A stretch of DNA of 64,000 nucleotides from Bacteroidota bacterium (GTDB lineage Bacteria; Bacteroidota; Bacteroidia; Bacteroidales; VadinHA17): contig JADFQJ010000005.1 of NCBI GenBank assembly GCA_022561875.1, forward strand, positions 16,461 through 80,460, in the 5' to 3' direction. The notes under the pieces are model-generated. The model worked only from the letters and a program-made list of their open reading frames with translations, searched no databases and was not told where the DNA came from. A program made the translations under genes and the position numbers. This document shows, piece after piece, positions 1-8,385 of this stretch (positions are counted from its first letter, which is position 1; each line of letters opens with the position of its first letter).

Positions 1-204
1 TAGGGCTTGTTCGACCCCTGCTTTAAGAGTCTGTGTACTATAGGGACAGCCACAGCAAGCCCCTGTTAACTCAACTTTTACAACCATATCCTCAGTAATC
101 TCCACAAGCGAGATATCCCCTCCATCTGCCTGAAGGTAAGGACGTATTTTTTCAAGTCCGTTTCGAATTCTGTCGTGTAATTGTTTTTTTTCTGTTGTTT
201 CCAT
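1..204 (-). CDS. NifU-like C-terminal-domain Fe-S carrier (partial)
   Basis: Read on the minus strand this begins with an ATG at 204 and runs off the left edge, giving 68 codons; it is not in the ORF track because it is cut. The visible protein has the NifU C-terminal domain pattern ADGGDISLV followed by the CxxC-containing motif CCGCPYS, which in this family holds a transient [4Fe-4S] or [2Fe-2S] cluster for delivery to apoproteins. Only five bases separate it from the stop of the upstream mrp-like gene, so both are probably co-transcribed and act together in Fe-S cluster trafficking. The last few residues lie outside the window. Confidence 0.9.
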   Translation of the reverse strand, partial: METTEKKQLHDRIRNGLEKIRPYLQADGGDISLVEITEDMVVKVELTGACCGCPYSTQTLKAGVEQAL

Positions 205-209
205 TTCAG

Positions 210-1337
210 TTATTTCTGAGGGACTGCACATCCCTGTGTATTTGTAATTTCAACTTTTCGTGTTGGATCAAGGTTTTTGTTTCTCCTGGCTACCTCGTCA
301 GCTACCCGGTCGGCCATTTCCAGAAAGGCTTTGCCTACAACTGAATCTTCGTCAAGGACCGATGGTTTACCGGTATCTCCACTCTCACAAATACTTTGCA
401 TAATAGGAATTTGTCCTAACAGAGGAAGGTTTTTCCTTTCCGCAAGTTTTTTACACCCTTCTTTTCCAAAGATGTAATATTTGTTATCAGGCAACTCTTC
501 CGGTGTAAACCATGACATATTCTCGACCAGTCCTAATACGGGCACATTGATCTTATCACCCTGGAACATTGAAATTCCTTTTATAGCATCGGCTAATGCT
601 ACTTCCTGCGGGGTGCTTACAATAATTGCACCGGTAATCGCTACTTCCTGAACCAGGGTAAGATGAACATCACTTGTCCCCGGAGGAAGATCTACTATAA
701 GATAATCCAGTTCCCCCCAATTACCCTGTCTGATCAGTTGCATCAGTGCATTGGTTGCCATAGGACCTCTCCATACCAGGGCATCCTCAGAATTGACAAA
801 AAATCCTATTGATAACATTTTTATTCCATAATTCTCAACAGGTTCAATAATGTCTATACCATCAACTTTCCTTACCACAGGTTTTTTATCCTCCACATTA
901 AACATTTTAGGAATAGACGGGCCGTAGATATCAGCATCGATCAATCCTACTAAAGCACCCGATTTGGCAAGGGCAATGGCAAGGTTCGTAGCTATTGTCG
1001 ACTTTCCTACACCACCTTTACCTGATGCAACAGCAATTATATTTTTTACCTTTGGCAATATTTTTGTGTCTTCCTTTGCAACCTTATCCGACCTAATACT
1101 GATATTTCCTTTTATTTCAGCATTCTTATCCACATATTCATGAATAGCTCTTACACTTGCCTGCCGTATAGCAGTCACAAAAGGATCGTTAGATTTTTCA
1201 AAATGAAGGGTGAAACTGATTTTTTTTCCATTTATTTCCAGGTCCTCTACCATATTTAAACTTACAATATCCTTTTCTTTCTCAGGGTGAATAACCTTTT
1301 TCAACGCAGATATAACGTTTCCTTTATCATAACTCAT
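210..1337 (-). CDS. Mrp/NBP35-family P-loop Fe-S cluster carrier ATPase
   Basis: Cytoplasmic ATPase thought to carry or help insert Fe-S clusters. An N-terminal MIP18/DUF59-like domain (first ~90 residues) is followed by a deviant Walker A motif GKGGVGKS near residue 105, the DADIYGPS box, and DLPPGTSD. The CxxC motif that usually follows GLVENMS in ApbC/Mrp proteins is absent here (MSWFTPEELP is seen instead), which I recall as common in Bacteroidota homologues; a single Cys lies near the C-terminus. The ORF track starts at 1379, but the ATG at 1337 (MSYDKG) gives the usual family N-terminus. It is followed after five bases by the NifU-like gene. Confidence 0.9.
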   Translation of the reverse strand: MSYDKGNVISALKKVIHPEKEKDIVSLNMVEDLEINGKKISFTLHFEKSNDPFVTAIRQASVRAIHEYVDKNAEIKGNISIRSDKVAKEDTKILPKVKNIIAVASGKGGVGKSTIATNLAIALAKSGALVGLIDADIYGPSIPKMFNVEDKKPVVRKVDGIDIIEPVENYGIKMLSIGFFVNSEDALVWRGPMATNALMQLIRQGNWGELDYLIVDLPPGTSDVHLTLVQEVAITGAIIVSTPQEVALADAIKGISMFQGDKINVPVLGLVENMSWFTPEELPDNKYYIFGKEGCKKLAERKNLPLLGQIPIMQSICESGDTGKPSVLDEDSVVGKAFLEMADRVADEVARRNKNLDPTRKVEITNTQGCAVPQK

Positions 1338-1412
1338 TCTAAAATTATTTTTATTTAAATTTAATAAACTTAAGCGCAAAAATAATAATTATTTTCAGTA
1401 ATCCCGGAAATA

Positions 1413-1748
1413 TTAATGCAATTCCTTCCGTGGATCCCAGAAGAGTTTTTCAAAATCAACCACCTTATCCTCCTCAACCCTGATCCCCTCATTTTCAAGC
1501 AATTGTTTCATGATCAACGAACCGCCAAAATGTTTCTTTCCGGAAAGGATTCCGCTCCTGTTCACAACACGGTGTGCAGGAATAAAGGGACTAAGTCCAC
1601 GGGAACTGTTTAATGCCCAGCCCACAACACGGGCCGAGCCTCCGGTTCCCAGATAATTCCCAATAGCGCCATAGGTTGTAACCCTTCCGTATGGAATTTT
1701 TTTCGTTATCTCGTAAACTTGTTCAAAAAAACCAGAATTCTTAATCAT
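1413..1748 (-). CDS. alkyltransferase-like protein (MGMT fold, catalytic Cys replaced)
   Basis: 111-residue protein with the DNA-binding domain of O6-alkylguanine-DNA alkyltransferase: IPYGRVTTYG (helix-turn-helix entry), GSARVVGWAL with the arginine that takes the place of the flipped base, and the active-site region. In true MGMT that site reads PCHRV; here it is PAHRV, so the alkyl-accepting cysteine is missing. Proteins of this kind (ATL) bind alkylated guanine and hand the lesion to nucleotide excision repair; that role is inferred from the family. The start overlaps the 3' end of trmB by eight bases, so it sits inside the holB-to-nifU operon. Confidence 0.88.
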   Translation of the reverse strand: MIKNSGFFEQVYEITKKIPYGRVTTYGAIGNYLGTGGSARVVGWALNSSRGLSPFIPAHRVVNRSGILSGKKHFGGSLIMKQLLENEGIRVEEDKVVDFEKLFWDPRKELH

Positions 1749-2442
1749 CCCCGGAAAATTCGATAGGTTTATTATTTGTAAGTCGAAAACTAAGGCAGGT
1801 TATCTTTTCTCCTTCCTCAATAAATCGTTTTTCATAAAAAGTTTTTATCTGCAGGTTTTCGTCCGATATATCTGCACTATACAGATCCGGCGTTGAATAC
1901 AACAATTCCAGGTTGTTTTTTTTGATAATATCCAGTGTATATTGAAACAGGGAATGGTTATCTGTTTTCAGATTGATTATTCCTTCAGGGGTTAATAATT
2001 CCTTATATGAATTGAGGAACTGTGGATTTGTAAGTCGTTTCTTTTCCCTGCTTTTTTTAGTCTGTGGATCGGGAAAGGTAAGCCAGATTTCGCTTATTTC
2101 ATCTTTACTGAAAAAAGAATTGATTAGTTCAATACGGGTGCGGATAAAACCAACATTTTTCAATTCCATTTCTTCAACTATCCGGGCACCTTTCCATATC
2201 CTGGCTCCTTTAATATCAATTCCAATAAAATTTTTATTCGGAAATTTTTTCGCCAGGTTAATGGTATATTCCCCCTTTCCACAGCCCAGTTCGAGCACTA
2301 TTGGCAGGTTGTTTTTAAAGAACTTCTCAGACAATTTGCCTTTCAACAAGTGATCTTTTTTATAAACATCCTCAAATGCGGGCTGAATAACATGGGCGAA
2401 ATCCTTTATTTCAGTCCATTTCCGTAATTTATTTTTTCCCAC
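1741..2442 (-). CDS. trmB: tRNA (guanine-N7-)-methyltransferase
   Basis: Makes m7G at position 46 of the variable loop of tRNAs using S-adenosylmethionine. The class I methyltransferase glycine loop ELGCGKGEYT, the acidic GIDIKGAR strand and the TrmB-specific segment WLTFPDPQTKKSREKKRL are all visible, and 233 residues is the normal length. The start is GTG, with the stop of gldH overlapping it as TAGTG; translational coupling is likely. The 3' end overlaps the alkyltransferase-like gene. Confidence 0.95.
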   Translation of the reverse strand: MGKNKLRKWTEIKDFAHVIQPAFEDVYKKDHLLKGKLSEKFFKNNLPIVLELGCGKGEYTINLAKKFPNKNFIGIDIKGARIWKGARIVEEMELKNVGFIRTRIELINSFFSKDEISEIWLTFPDPQTKKSREKKRLTNPQFLNSYKELLTPEGIINLKTDNHSLFQYTLDIIKKNNLELLYSTPDLYSADISDENLQIKTFYEKRFIEEGEKITCLSFRLTNNKPIEFSGDD

Positions 2443-2930
2443 TATTTTTCGATTTCAGCAATTTGCGCCTTTTCAATTCTAAGTCCGATATCATAAATTT
2501 CTTTAAGATGTTCAGTCCGCATTGCCTGTTCAAACTCAAAAGAATAGTAACCCGAAACGGGAAATCTGATATTTTGTTTATATAGCACCCTTAATTCATG
2601 AATATCTCCCCAGCCGCTACCATACCATTTCCCTCTATTATCAGCAAGAATACAATCGACTGTATCGCGTATCCATTGGCCGGTTGGCGAAGTAGTGGTT
2701 AAAAAAATGTATAGATTACGGTAAGAATACCCGGATCCGTTACGGATATTTATATAAATATTATGAGGAGTGACAGTATCAGTTAGAAACACTCGAAACA
2801 CAGGCTTATGATCCACTTTCCAAACATGGAGAGGGATCTCTGTAAATTCCTCATATACCCTGTCAGGATCACAGGAAACAATGGCTAACAGGGCAATAAC
2901 GGCAAATAGATAAATCCGCTTACTTTTCAT
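2442..2930 (-). CDS. gldH: gliding motility lipoprotein GldH
   Basis: The protein from the ATG at 2930 is 162 residues long with a lipoprotein signal ending LLAIVSC (lipobox Cys about residue 20), so it should be anchored to a membrane in the envelope. The body (IPLHVWKVDHKPVF, NIYINIRNGSGY, GSGWGDIHELR) matches GldH, one of the proteins needed for gliding in Flavobacterium johnsoniae; in non-gliding Bacteroidales its role is unclear. The ORF track extends to 3041, but that extension reads through the ricT 3' end. It overlaps ricT by 11 bases. The location between ricT and trmB matches the Bacteroidota gene order I know. Confidence 0.85.
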   Translation of the reverse strand: MKSKRIYLFAVIALLAIVSCDPDRVYEEFTEIPLHVWKVDHKPVFRVFLTDTVTPHNIYINIRNGSGYSYRNLYIFLTTTSPTGQWIRDTVDCILADNRGKWYGSGWGDIHELRVLYKQNIRFPVSGYYSFEFEQAMRTEHLKEIYDIGLRIEKAQIAEIEK

Positions 2931-4062
2931 TCCTTGGTTTCCATTTTCTCTTTTTTCTTTTCGATCTCTTCCTCGCAGGTTTTGAAGAATTCCTGAACCT
3001 GTCAAGACTTTCCTCCCCATCGTCACTTTTAAATACTTCAAAAGTATCAGTAAAAGTGGCTTTATCTTCCAGAAATTGAACTTTATGGCCTTTTTTGTTT
3101 TCTTCCTGAATAGCAGCTACTCTCTCCACCGGAATTACTGTAAGATTAACTATTTTCTCTTTATCGAAGGAATACCACATAAGACGTTTATAAATATCCG
3201 TTTTCTGGTGATAAGCAACTCCTTTCTCTGTTTCAAGAGGTATTGATGTGTCCGGAAAATCCTGCTGTGCATCAAGATAGGAACCCAGTTCATAGTTAAG
3301 GCAGCATTTCAACTTCCCGCATTGGCCGGCCAGTTTTTGAGGATTGAGTGACAATTCCTGATGCCTGGCGGAATTGGTTGAAACTGAAACAAAATTTGTA
3401 ATCCAGGATGAACAACATAGTTCGCGGCCACAAGGGCCAATTCCTCCTATTCTTCCTGTCTCCTGCCTTGCTCCAATCTGTCGCATTTCTATTCTTACTT
3501 TGAACTCATCGGCAAGAACCTTGATCAATTCCCTGAAATCAACCCTCCCATCAGCTATGTAATAAAATATTGCCTTTGTATTGTCTCCCTGGTACTCAAC
3601 ATCCCCAATTTTCATATCCAGTTTCATATCTTCAGCCATCTTTCTTGATTTCAACATAGTTGATTGTTCAAGGGCAATTGCCTCCTCCCATTTTTCCAGA
3701 TCGGCGGGTTTGACCTTACGATAAACCTTTTTCATTTCTTCAGTATCTTTCATCCCATTCCCTTTTATCATTCGCCGATATGCCAATTCACCGGTCAGTG
3801 AAACAATCCCGACATCATGTCCCGGTGAGGCTTCAACTGCAACAATATCTCCTGCATTCAACCTCAACTCATTAACATTTCTATAGAAATCTTTTCGTGT
3901 ATTTTTGAACCTGATCTCAACAATGTTGTTGGCTTTCCCACTTTCGGGAATATCCTTCAGCCAATTGCAGCAATCAAGCTTATGGCAAGAACCTGCCATT
4001 TGTTGGGATTTATGATGAGTTTCCGACCTGTAGTTCCTGTTATTCTGTTCGCTGTAATCCAT
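2920..4062 (-). CDS. ricT: PSP1-domain protein RicT (YaaT-like)
   Basis: 380-residue PSP1 C-terminal-domain protein. In Bacillus the homologue RicT is part of an Fe-S-containing Ric complex affecting RNase Y-dependent RNA processing; the Bacteroidota partner is not known. Cysteine clusters CGRELCCSSW and CGKLKCCLNYE in the second half, and CHKLDCCNW near the N-terminus, fit a metal or Fe-S site. The last ~40 residues are lysine/arginine-rich (KPARKRSKRKKRKW), probably disordered and able to bind nucleic acid. It lies 12 bases after holB and overlaps gldH. Confidence 0.88.
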   Translation of the reverse strand: MDYSEQNNRNYRSETHHKSQQMAGSCHKLDCCNWLKDIPESGKANNIVEIRFKNTRKDFYRNVNELRLNAGDIVAVEASPGHDVGIVSLTGELAYRRMIKGNGMKDTEEMKKVYRKVKPADLEKWEEAIALEQSTMLKSRKMAEDMKLDMKIGDVEYQGDNTKAIFYYIADGRVDFRELIKVLADEFKVRIEMRQIGARQETGRIGGIGPCGRELCCSSWITNFVSVSTNSARHQELSLNPQKLAGQCGKLKCCLNYELGSYLDAQQDFPDTSIPLETEKGVAYHQKTDIYKRLMWYSFDKEKIVNLTVIPVERVAAIQEENKKGHKVQFLEDKATFTDTFEVFKSDDGEESLDRFRNSSKPARKRSKRKKRKWKPRNEK

Positions 4063-4074
4063 TTTCGAAAAAAA

Positions 4075-5208
4075 TTACTGTTTTATCAATTTTGCAAGTC
4101 TGTTTGCCATATCATGAAAAACGATTTTCCCGTTAGCATTCGCTTCAATATGCAAGCAGGCCTGATTAAATTCACTTGCAATTCCGAAAATATTATTTTT
4201 ATTAATGAATTTTGAAAATTTAACGGAAAAGTCTGATTCATACCGTGTCATTCTGATCATTTCTCCAGAGGTTTCCGGATTTATGTTCATAATAAAATTC
4301 TCCCGGATAATCCTTAATCCATAATCCAGAAACAGTTTTTGAGATTCTCTGCCTAATCTGGACATTTCTTCAACCCAATTAAGGAGCCCCAGCATATCAC
4401 GGACCCAGCATAATCTCATAAGGGCAGTGAATTTCTCAAAATGGAGCCTGCTTTCCCCGGTTTTTTCCAATAAATTCAGAGCTTTGAGCCAATTACCGTC
4501 AGCCAAATGAGCAGCATCCTTTATTTCAACTTTTTCAAAATCATACTTCTGCTTAAGAGCTGAAAAAATTTCCGCCTCTTCCAGCTTAGGTATCTTTATC
4601 ATCTGAGCACGTGAATAAATGGTAGGCAGAATATTGCCTGAATTCTCGGTAATCATCAGGAACAAGGTTTTTGAAGGTGGTTCTTCAATAATTTTCAAAA
4701 GCTTATTCGCTGTCTGATCATTCATCTTTTCCGGCAACCAGATTATTACTACCTTAAATTCAGACTCGTATGTTTTCAAACTTAATTTTCGAATTATTTC
4801 ACTACTCTCTTTTACATTGATAAACCCTTGTTTGTTTTCCAGACCAATTGCTTTATACCATGCTGCAGGATTCAGGTAAGGATTTTCTATAAATGATTTT
4901 CTCCACTCTTCCAGAAATTTATCAGTTAACGGATCTTTGACCTTAGGTGTTGATGCAACAGGTAAAATGAAATGCAGATCGGGATGGATCAGTTTTGCAT
5001 ATTTATTACATGAGGGACAAGTCCCGCAGGAATCATCCCCGCTCCGGTTTCCGCATGATAAATATTGAGCATAGGCAATGGCTAATGGCAGACTTCCTGC
5101 TCCTTCAGGTCCGGAAAACAACTGGGCATGGCTTACTCTGTTATCCTTTACTGTTTTAATAAGTTTCTTTTTAGTCTCTTCCTGACCAATTACATCTTTA
5201 AAAAGCAT
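4075..5208 (-). CDS. holB: DNA polymerase III delta' subunit (clamp loader)
   Basis: 377-residue AAA+ family protein of the sliding-clamp loader. It has the zinc-binding Cys set CGTCPSC typical of delta'/DnaX proteins and the SHAQLFSGPEGAGS segment, in which the Walker A Lys-Ser/Thr is lost (AGSLPLA), as expected for the non-hydrolysing delta' subunit. The sensor-like region KLLKIIEEPPSKTLFLMITE is typical. First gene of the minus-strand run holB-ricT-gldH-trmB-atl-mrp-nifU; it is divergent from pgk across a 216-base spacer. Confidence 0.92.
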   Translation of the reverse strand: MLFKDVIGQEETKKKLIKTVKDNRVSHAQLFSGPEGAGSLPLAIAYAQYLSCGNRSGDDSCGTCPSCNKYAKLIHPDLHFILPVASTPKVKDPLTDKFLEEWRKSFIENPYLNPAAWYKAIGLENKQGFINVKESSEIIRKLSLKTYESEFKVVIIWLPEKMNDQTANKLLKIIEEPPSKTLFLMITENSGNILPTIYSRAQMIKIPKLEEAEIFSALKQKYDFEKVEIKDAAHLADGNWLKALNLLEKTGESRLHFEKFTALMRLCWVRDMLGLLNWVEEMSRLGRESQKLFLDYGLRIIRENFIMNINPETSGEMIRMTRYESDFSVKFSKFINKNNIFGIASEFNQACLHIEANANGKIVFHDMANRLAKLIKQ

Positions 5209-5273
5209 GCTGAATATGTTCTTTAATATACAAACAAAGGTAATGAAATCATTATTAATTCTGATTGCAGATA

Positions 5274-5303
5274 TTGACTTTCCCCTATTTATAATTAATT
5301 TTG
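5274..5303 (+). promoter_or_regulatory. Bacteroidota-type promoter for pgk
   Basis: TTG at 5274-5276, then 19 bases, then TAATTTTG at 5296-5303. This matches the Bacteroidota sigma-70 consensus (TTTG about -33, TAnnTTTG about -7). It predicts transcription from about 5310 and a leader of roughly 115 bases before the pgk ATG, containing a GCAAAG-type repeat. Confidence 0.6.
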
Positions 5304-5326
5304 CAGTGTTGCATTAAGAAAAACTA

Positions 5327-5370
5327 ACCGCAGAGATCGCAAAGAAGGCGCAAAGTTCGCTAAGAATATT
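5327..5370. repeat. GCAAAG/CGCAGAG dispersed spacer repeat (copy 1)
   Basis: The pgk leader contains CCGCAGAGATCGCAAAG and AAGGCGCAAAGTTCGC. Related words recur after pgk (about 6617-6660), before the LuxE-like gene (about 7333-7372) and, inverted, at about 58390-58440. They look like a dispersed intergenic repeat rather than a regulatory site. Confidence 0.5.
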
Positions 5371-5424
5371 TGTTCTTTGTGTTAACCTTTAAAAGTATGC
5401 TATACTAAAATAAACATAAAAAAT

Positions 5425-6618
5425 ATGAAAACGATTGACAATTACGATTTTACGGGGAAAAAAGCAATCATCAGGGTTGACTTTAATGTGCCGATTAACA
5501 CACAGCTTGAGGTGGCTGACGATACACGGATAAGGGCAGCGATACCGACAATTAAAAAAATACTTTCTTCAGGCGGATCTGTAATTTTGATGTCGCATCT
5601 TGGACGTCCGAAAGGTGAATATGAAGAAAGATTTTCTCTTAAGAATGTGATCCCCCGCTTGTCGGAATTGCTTGAAACAGATGTTAAATTTGCAAAAGAT
5701 TGCATTGGCGATGAAACATCCAAAACAGTAAATGAACTTAAACCCGGAGATGTCCTTCTGTTGGAAAACCTGAGATTCCATAAAGAAGAAAAAAACGGTG
5801 AAAAAGGATTTGCCAAAAAGCTGGCAGACTTTGCAGATGTGTATGTAAATGACGCTTTTGGCACCGCTCACAGGGCACATGCATCAACCACTATCATTGC
5901 AAAATTCTTCCCCGAAGAAAAAATGTTCGGATATCTTATTGGTAACGAATTAAAAAGTATTGATAAAGCGCTGCACCAGCCCGAAAAACCCTTTACTGCC
6001 ATAATGGGCGGCGCCAAGGTGTCTGATAAGATCCAGGTTATTGAAAACCTGCTTGATAAGGTTGACAATCTGATAATTGGCGGCGGAATGACGTACACTT
6101 TTATTAAAGCAAGAGGTGGTAAAATCGGTGCTTCACTTGTTGAAGAAGACAAACTTGATATGGCAAATGATTTGATTAAAAAGGCGGAAGAAAAAAATGT
6201 CAGGCTTTATCTTCCGGTAGATAATGTGATTGCTGATAAATTCGAAAATGATGCAAAAACAGATGAGATTCCTGTTGATAAAATCCCTGACGGATGGATG
6301 GGACTTGATATTGGTTCAAAAACCATTGAAGAATTTTCGGAAATAATTAAAAACTCTAAAACCATACTATGGAACGGACCTATGGGAGTATTTGAAATGT
6401 CAAGTTTCCAGAACGGTACTGAAAGTATTGCCAGAGTAATTGCCGAAGCAACAGAAAAAGGCGCATTTAGCCTGATTGGCGGAGGCGACTCGGTTGCTGC
6501 AATCAATAAATATAACCTGAAGGATAAAGTGAGTTGGGTTTCGACAGGTGGCGGCGCTATGCTGGAGTATATTGAAGGCAAAGAACTGCCCGGTGTTAAG
6601 GCAATACTGGAAGAATGA
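5425..6618 (+). CDS. pgk: phosphoglycerate kinase
   Basis: Glycolytic enzyme exchanging phosphate between 1,3-bisphosphoglycerate and ADP. The 397-residue length is standard. Visible are the N-terminal RVDFNVP substrate loop, the LSHLGRPKG-type segment (MSHLGRPKG), GGAKVSDKI, the nucleotide-domain loops NGPMGVFE and GGGDSVAAI, and the C-terminal [10 protein letters not shown]. The ATG at 5425 is preceded by an A-rich stretch (ATAAAAAAT), as usual in this phylum. It is divergent from holB with its own promoter. Confidence 0.98.
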   Translation: MKTIDNYDFTGKKAIIRVDFNVPINTQLEVADDTRIRAAIPTIKKILSSGGSVILMSHLGRPKGEYEERFSLKNVIPRLSELLETDVKFAKDCIGDETSKTVNELKPGDVLLLENLRFHKEEKNGEKGFAKKLADFADVYVNDAFGTAHRAHASTTIIAKFFPEEKMFGYLIGNELKSIDKALHQPEKPFTAIMGGAKVSDKIQVIENLLDKVDNLIIGGGMTYTFIKARGGKIGASLVEEDKLDMANDLIKKAEEKNVRLYLPVDNVIADKFENDAKTDEIPVDKIPDGWMGLDIGSKTIEEFSEIIKNSKTILWNGPMGVFEMSSFQNGTESIARVIAEATEKGAFSLIGGGDSVAAINKYNLKDKVSWVSTGGGAMLEYIEGKELPGVKAILEE

Positions 6619-6670
6619 CTCGCAAAGACGCAGAGACGCAGAGGCGCAAAGAAGAGAAAGGTGAAGAAAG
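6617..6670. repeat. CGCAAAGACGCAGAG spacer repeat (copy 2)
   Basis: Directly after the pgk stop the spacer reads CGCAAAGACGCAGAGACGC and continues with AGGCGCAAAG, then a purine-only stretch (GAAGAGAAAGGTGAAG...). It shares the repeat vocabulary of copy 1. No hairpin terminator is visible here. Confidence 0.55.
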
Positions 6671-6725
6671 AAAAGAAGAGGGGAAAATGTAAAATTTAGA
6701 ATGTAATAATGAAGAAAGAAAAGAT

Positions 6726-7268
6726 ATGAATAGATTATTATTATTGTCTGCTTTGTTACTTTTTGCTTTTTCGGGATGCGAAAAAGAAGAAGGTCCTGAT
6801 ACTTCCGGGGAAGCAACCCTGACATCCGATCGTATCCTGGAAGGATCAACATATTCAATCTACGGTTTCTCTTTTGAACAGGGGAAGATGATTAAATATA
6901 ACCCTGCAGGAGAAGGAATAATCCCTGATTTTTTTATCCTCCCTAAAACAGGAACCGGTGGACAGATAAACGGGGCATTGCTTGATAGTCCAAACCAAAA
7001 TAAATCGTTCAGCTTAACTGCAGAGTTCAGTGATTCTTTGCTTGCGTTACAATATTTTGAGCAATATAAAAACGTTATCGATTCCAACTATGTTTTCCTT
7101 GCCGATCCGCTAAATGAAAACCAGATATGGACCTTCCGCACCAGAGATAATAAATTTGGTAAAATCCTTATAAAAGAAATGAAAGCGTTTGTTAAAAACT
7201 CCGAAAACTATGCAGAAACAACATTCCTCTGGGAATTTCAACCGGACGGATCATTGGAATTTGAATAG
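6726..7268 (+). CDS. small putative lipoprotein, function unknown
   Basis: 180 residues with a short signal peptide and lipobox ending AFSGC (Cys about residue 18), followed by an acidic/Glu-rich linker EKEEGPD. The rest is beta-rich, with patterns such as STYSIYGFSFEQGKMI and ENQIWTFRTRDNKFGKILI, suggesting a compact extracytoplasmic beta fold. I do not recognise a named family. It stands alone between pgk and the LuxE-like gene, about 107 bases after pgk, and could be co-transcribed with pgk because no terminator separates them. Confidence 0.75.
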   Translation: MNRLLLLSALLLFAFSGCEKEEGPDTSGEATLTSDRILEGSTYSIYGFSFEQGKMIKYNPAGEGIIPDFFILPKTGTGGQINGALLDSPNQNKSFSLTAEFSDSLLALQYFEQYKNVIDSNYVFLADPLNENQIWTFRTRDNKFGKILIKEMKAFVKNSENYAETTFLWEFQPDGSLEFE

Positions 7269-7390
7269 AGTCCATCTATAAACTTAAAGAAATGAATAAT
7301 GAAATTTATTGAAATACTGATTCAATATACTTAACGATCTTTGCGTAATCTTTGCGGACTTTGCGAGAAATTCTTTATTTTCACTTGTTG

Positions 7391-8377
7391 ATGAAAAAAT
7401 CTAAAGAGAAAATATTCACTGTCCGGTCATCTGAAAATTTCGAAAAACTGGCGCTTGAAGTGTTTCGATACCAGGCAAAGAATAACGAGACCTATTCAAA
7501 CTATCTTAACCATCTGGGAATAATCGCCGGCAGTATTCACCAGCTCGACCAAATACCTTTTTTACCTATCGAATTTTTCAAAACGCATAAAATAATTACA
7601 GGCGAAAATGTTCCCGGAAAAATTTTTACCAGCAGTGGCACAACAGGAGCCGGAACTTCCAAACATTATGTAACTGATATAAGCTGGTACAGGGAAAGTT
7701 TTACACGGACATTTCAATATTTCTACGGTAATCCCGAACAATTCTGCATACTTGCTTTATTGCCATCTTATATTGAGCGGGAAGGTTCTTCTCTTATCTA
7801 CATGATGGACTACCTGATGAAAAAAAGCAATAACCCGGCAAGCGGTTTTTATCTTGATAAACTTGACACCCTTGCAGAAAAGATAATCCTTTTACGTGAA
7901 CAAAACCAGAAGATCCTGTTGTTTGGTGTCAGTTTTGCCCTGCTTAACCTGGCAGAAAAATATAAGCCCAATCTGTCCGGGCAGATTGTTATGGAAACCG
8001 GGGGGATGAAGGGAAGAAAACATGAAATCATCAGGAAAGAGTTGCATGAAGTACTATGCAAAGCATTCAATACAGAAGTGATCCATTCGGAATTTGGAAT
8101 GACAGAGTTGTTATCACAGGCATATTCCAAAGGAGACGGAATTTTTCATACCCCTCCGTGGATGAAGGTCCTGATAAGAGACAGTTACGATCCTTTTTCA
8201 TATATTAAGAAAGGACGATCGGGTGGTATCAATATAATTGACCTTGCCAATTACAATTCATGCTCATTTATTGAAACCAGGGATCTCGGCCGGCTCCTCC
8301 CGGATGGCGGATTTGAGGTCTCCGGTCGCTTCGATTCAAGCGATGTCCGGGGTTGCAATCTGATGGTGGAAGAATAG
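7391..8377 (+). CDS. LuxE/acyl-protein synthetase-like adenylating enzyme
   Basis: 328 residues from the ATG at 7391 (MKKSKEKIF); the track's 7352 start adds 13 residues encoded by a spacer repeat. It has the adenylate-forming signature TSSGTTGAGTSKHYV near residue 80 and the later HSEFGMTELLSQAY and RSGGINIIDLAN elements, as in LuxE acyl-protein synthetases and phenylacetate-CoA ligase relatives. Such enzymes activate a carboxylate as acyl-AMP and pass it to a thiol or hydroxyl. No luciferase or reductase partner (luxA/B/C) is nearby, so the substrate is unknown. It converges on the C1 peptidase gene with only eight bases between stops. Confidence 0.8.
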   Translation: MKKSKEKIFTVRSSENFEKLALEVFRYQAKNNETYSNYLNHLGIIAGSIHQLDQIPFLPIEFFKTHKIITGENVPGKIFTSSGTTGAGTSKHYVTDISWYRESFTRTFQYFYGNPEQFCILALLPSYIEREGSSLIYMMDYLMKKSNNPASGFYLDKLDTLAEKIILLREQNQKILLFGVSFALLNLAEKYKPNLSGQIVMETGGMKGRKHEIIRKELHEVLCKAFNTEVIHSEFGMTELLSQAYSKGDGIFHTPPWMKVLIRDSYDPFSYIKKGRSGGINIIDLANYNSCSFIETRDLGRLLPDGGFEVSGRFDSSDVRGCNLMVEE

Positions 8378-8385
8378 GGAAAAAT

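Noticed and set aside
5442-6581. Several 94-140-residue minus-strand ORFs opposite pgk
   Set aside because: Shadows of a strongly conserved pgk reading frame.
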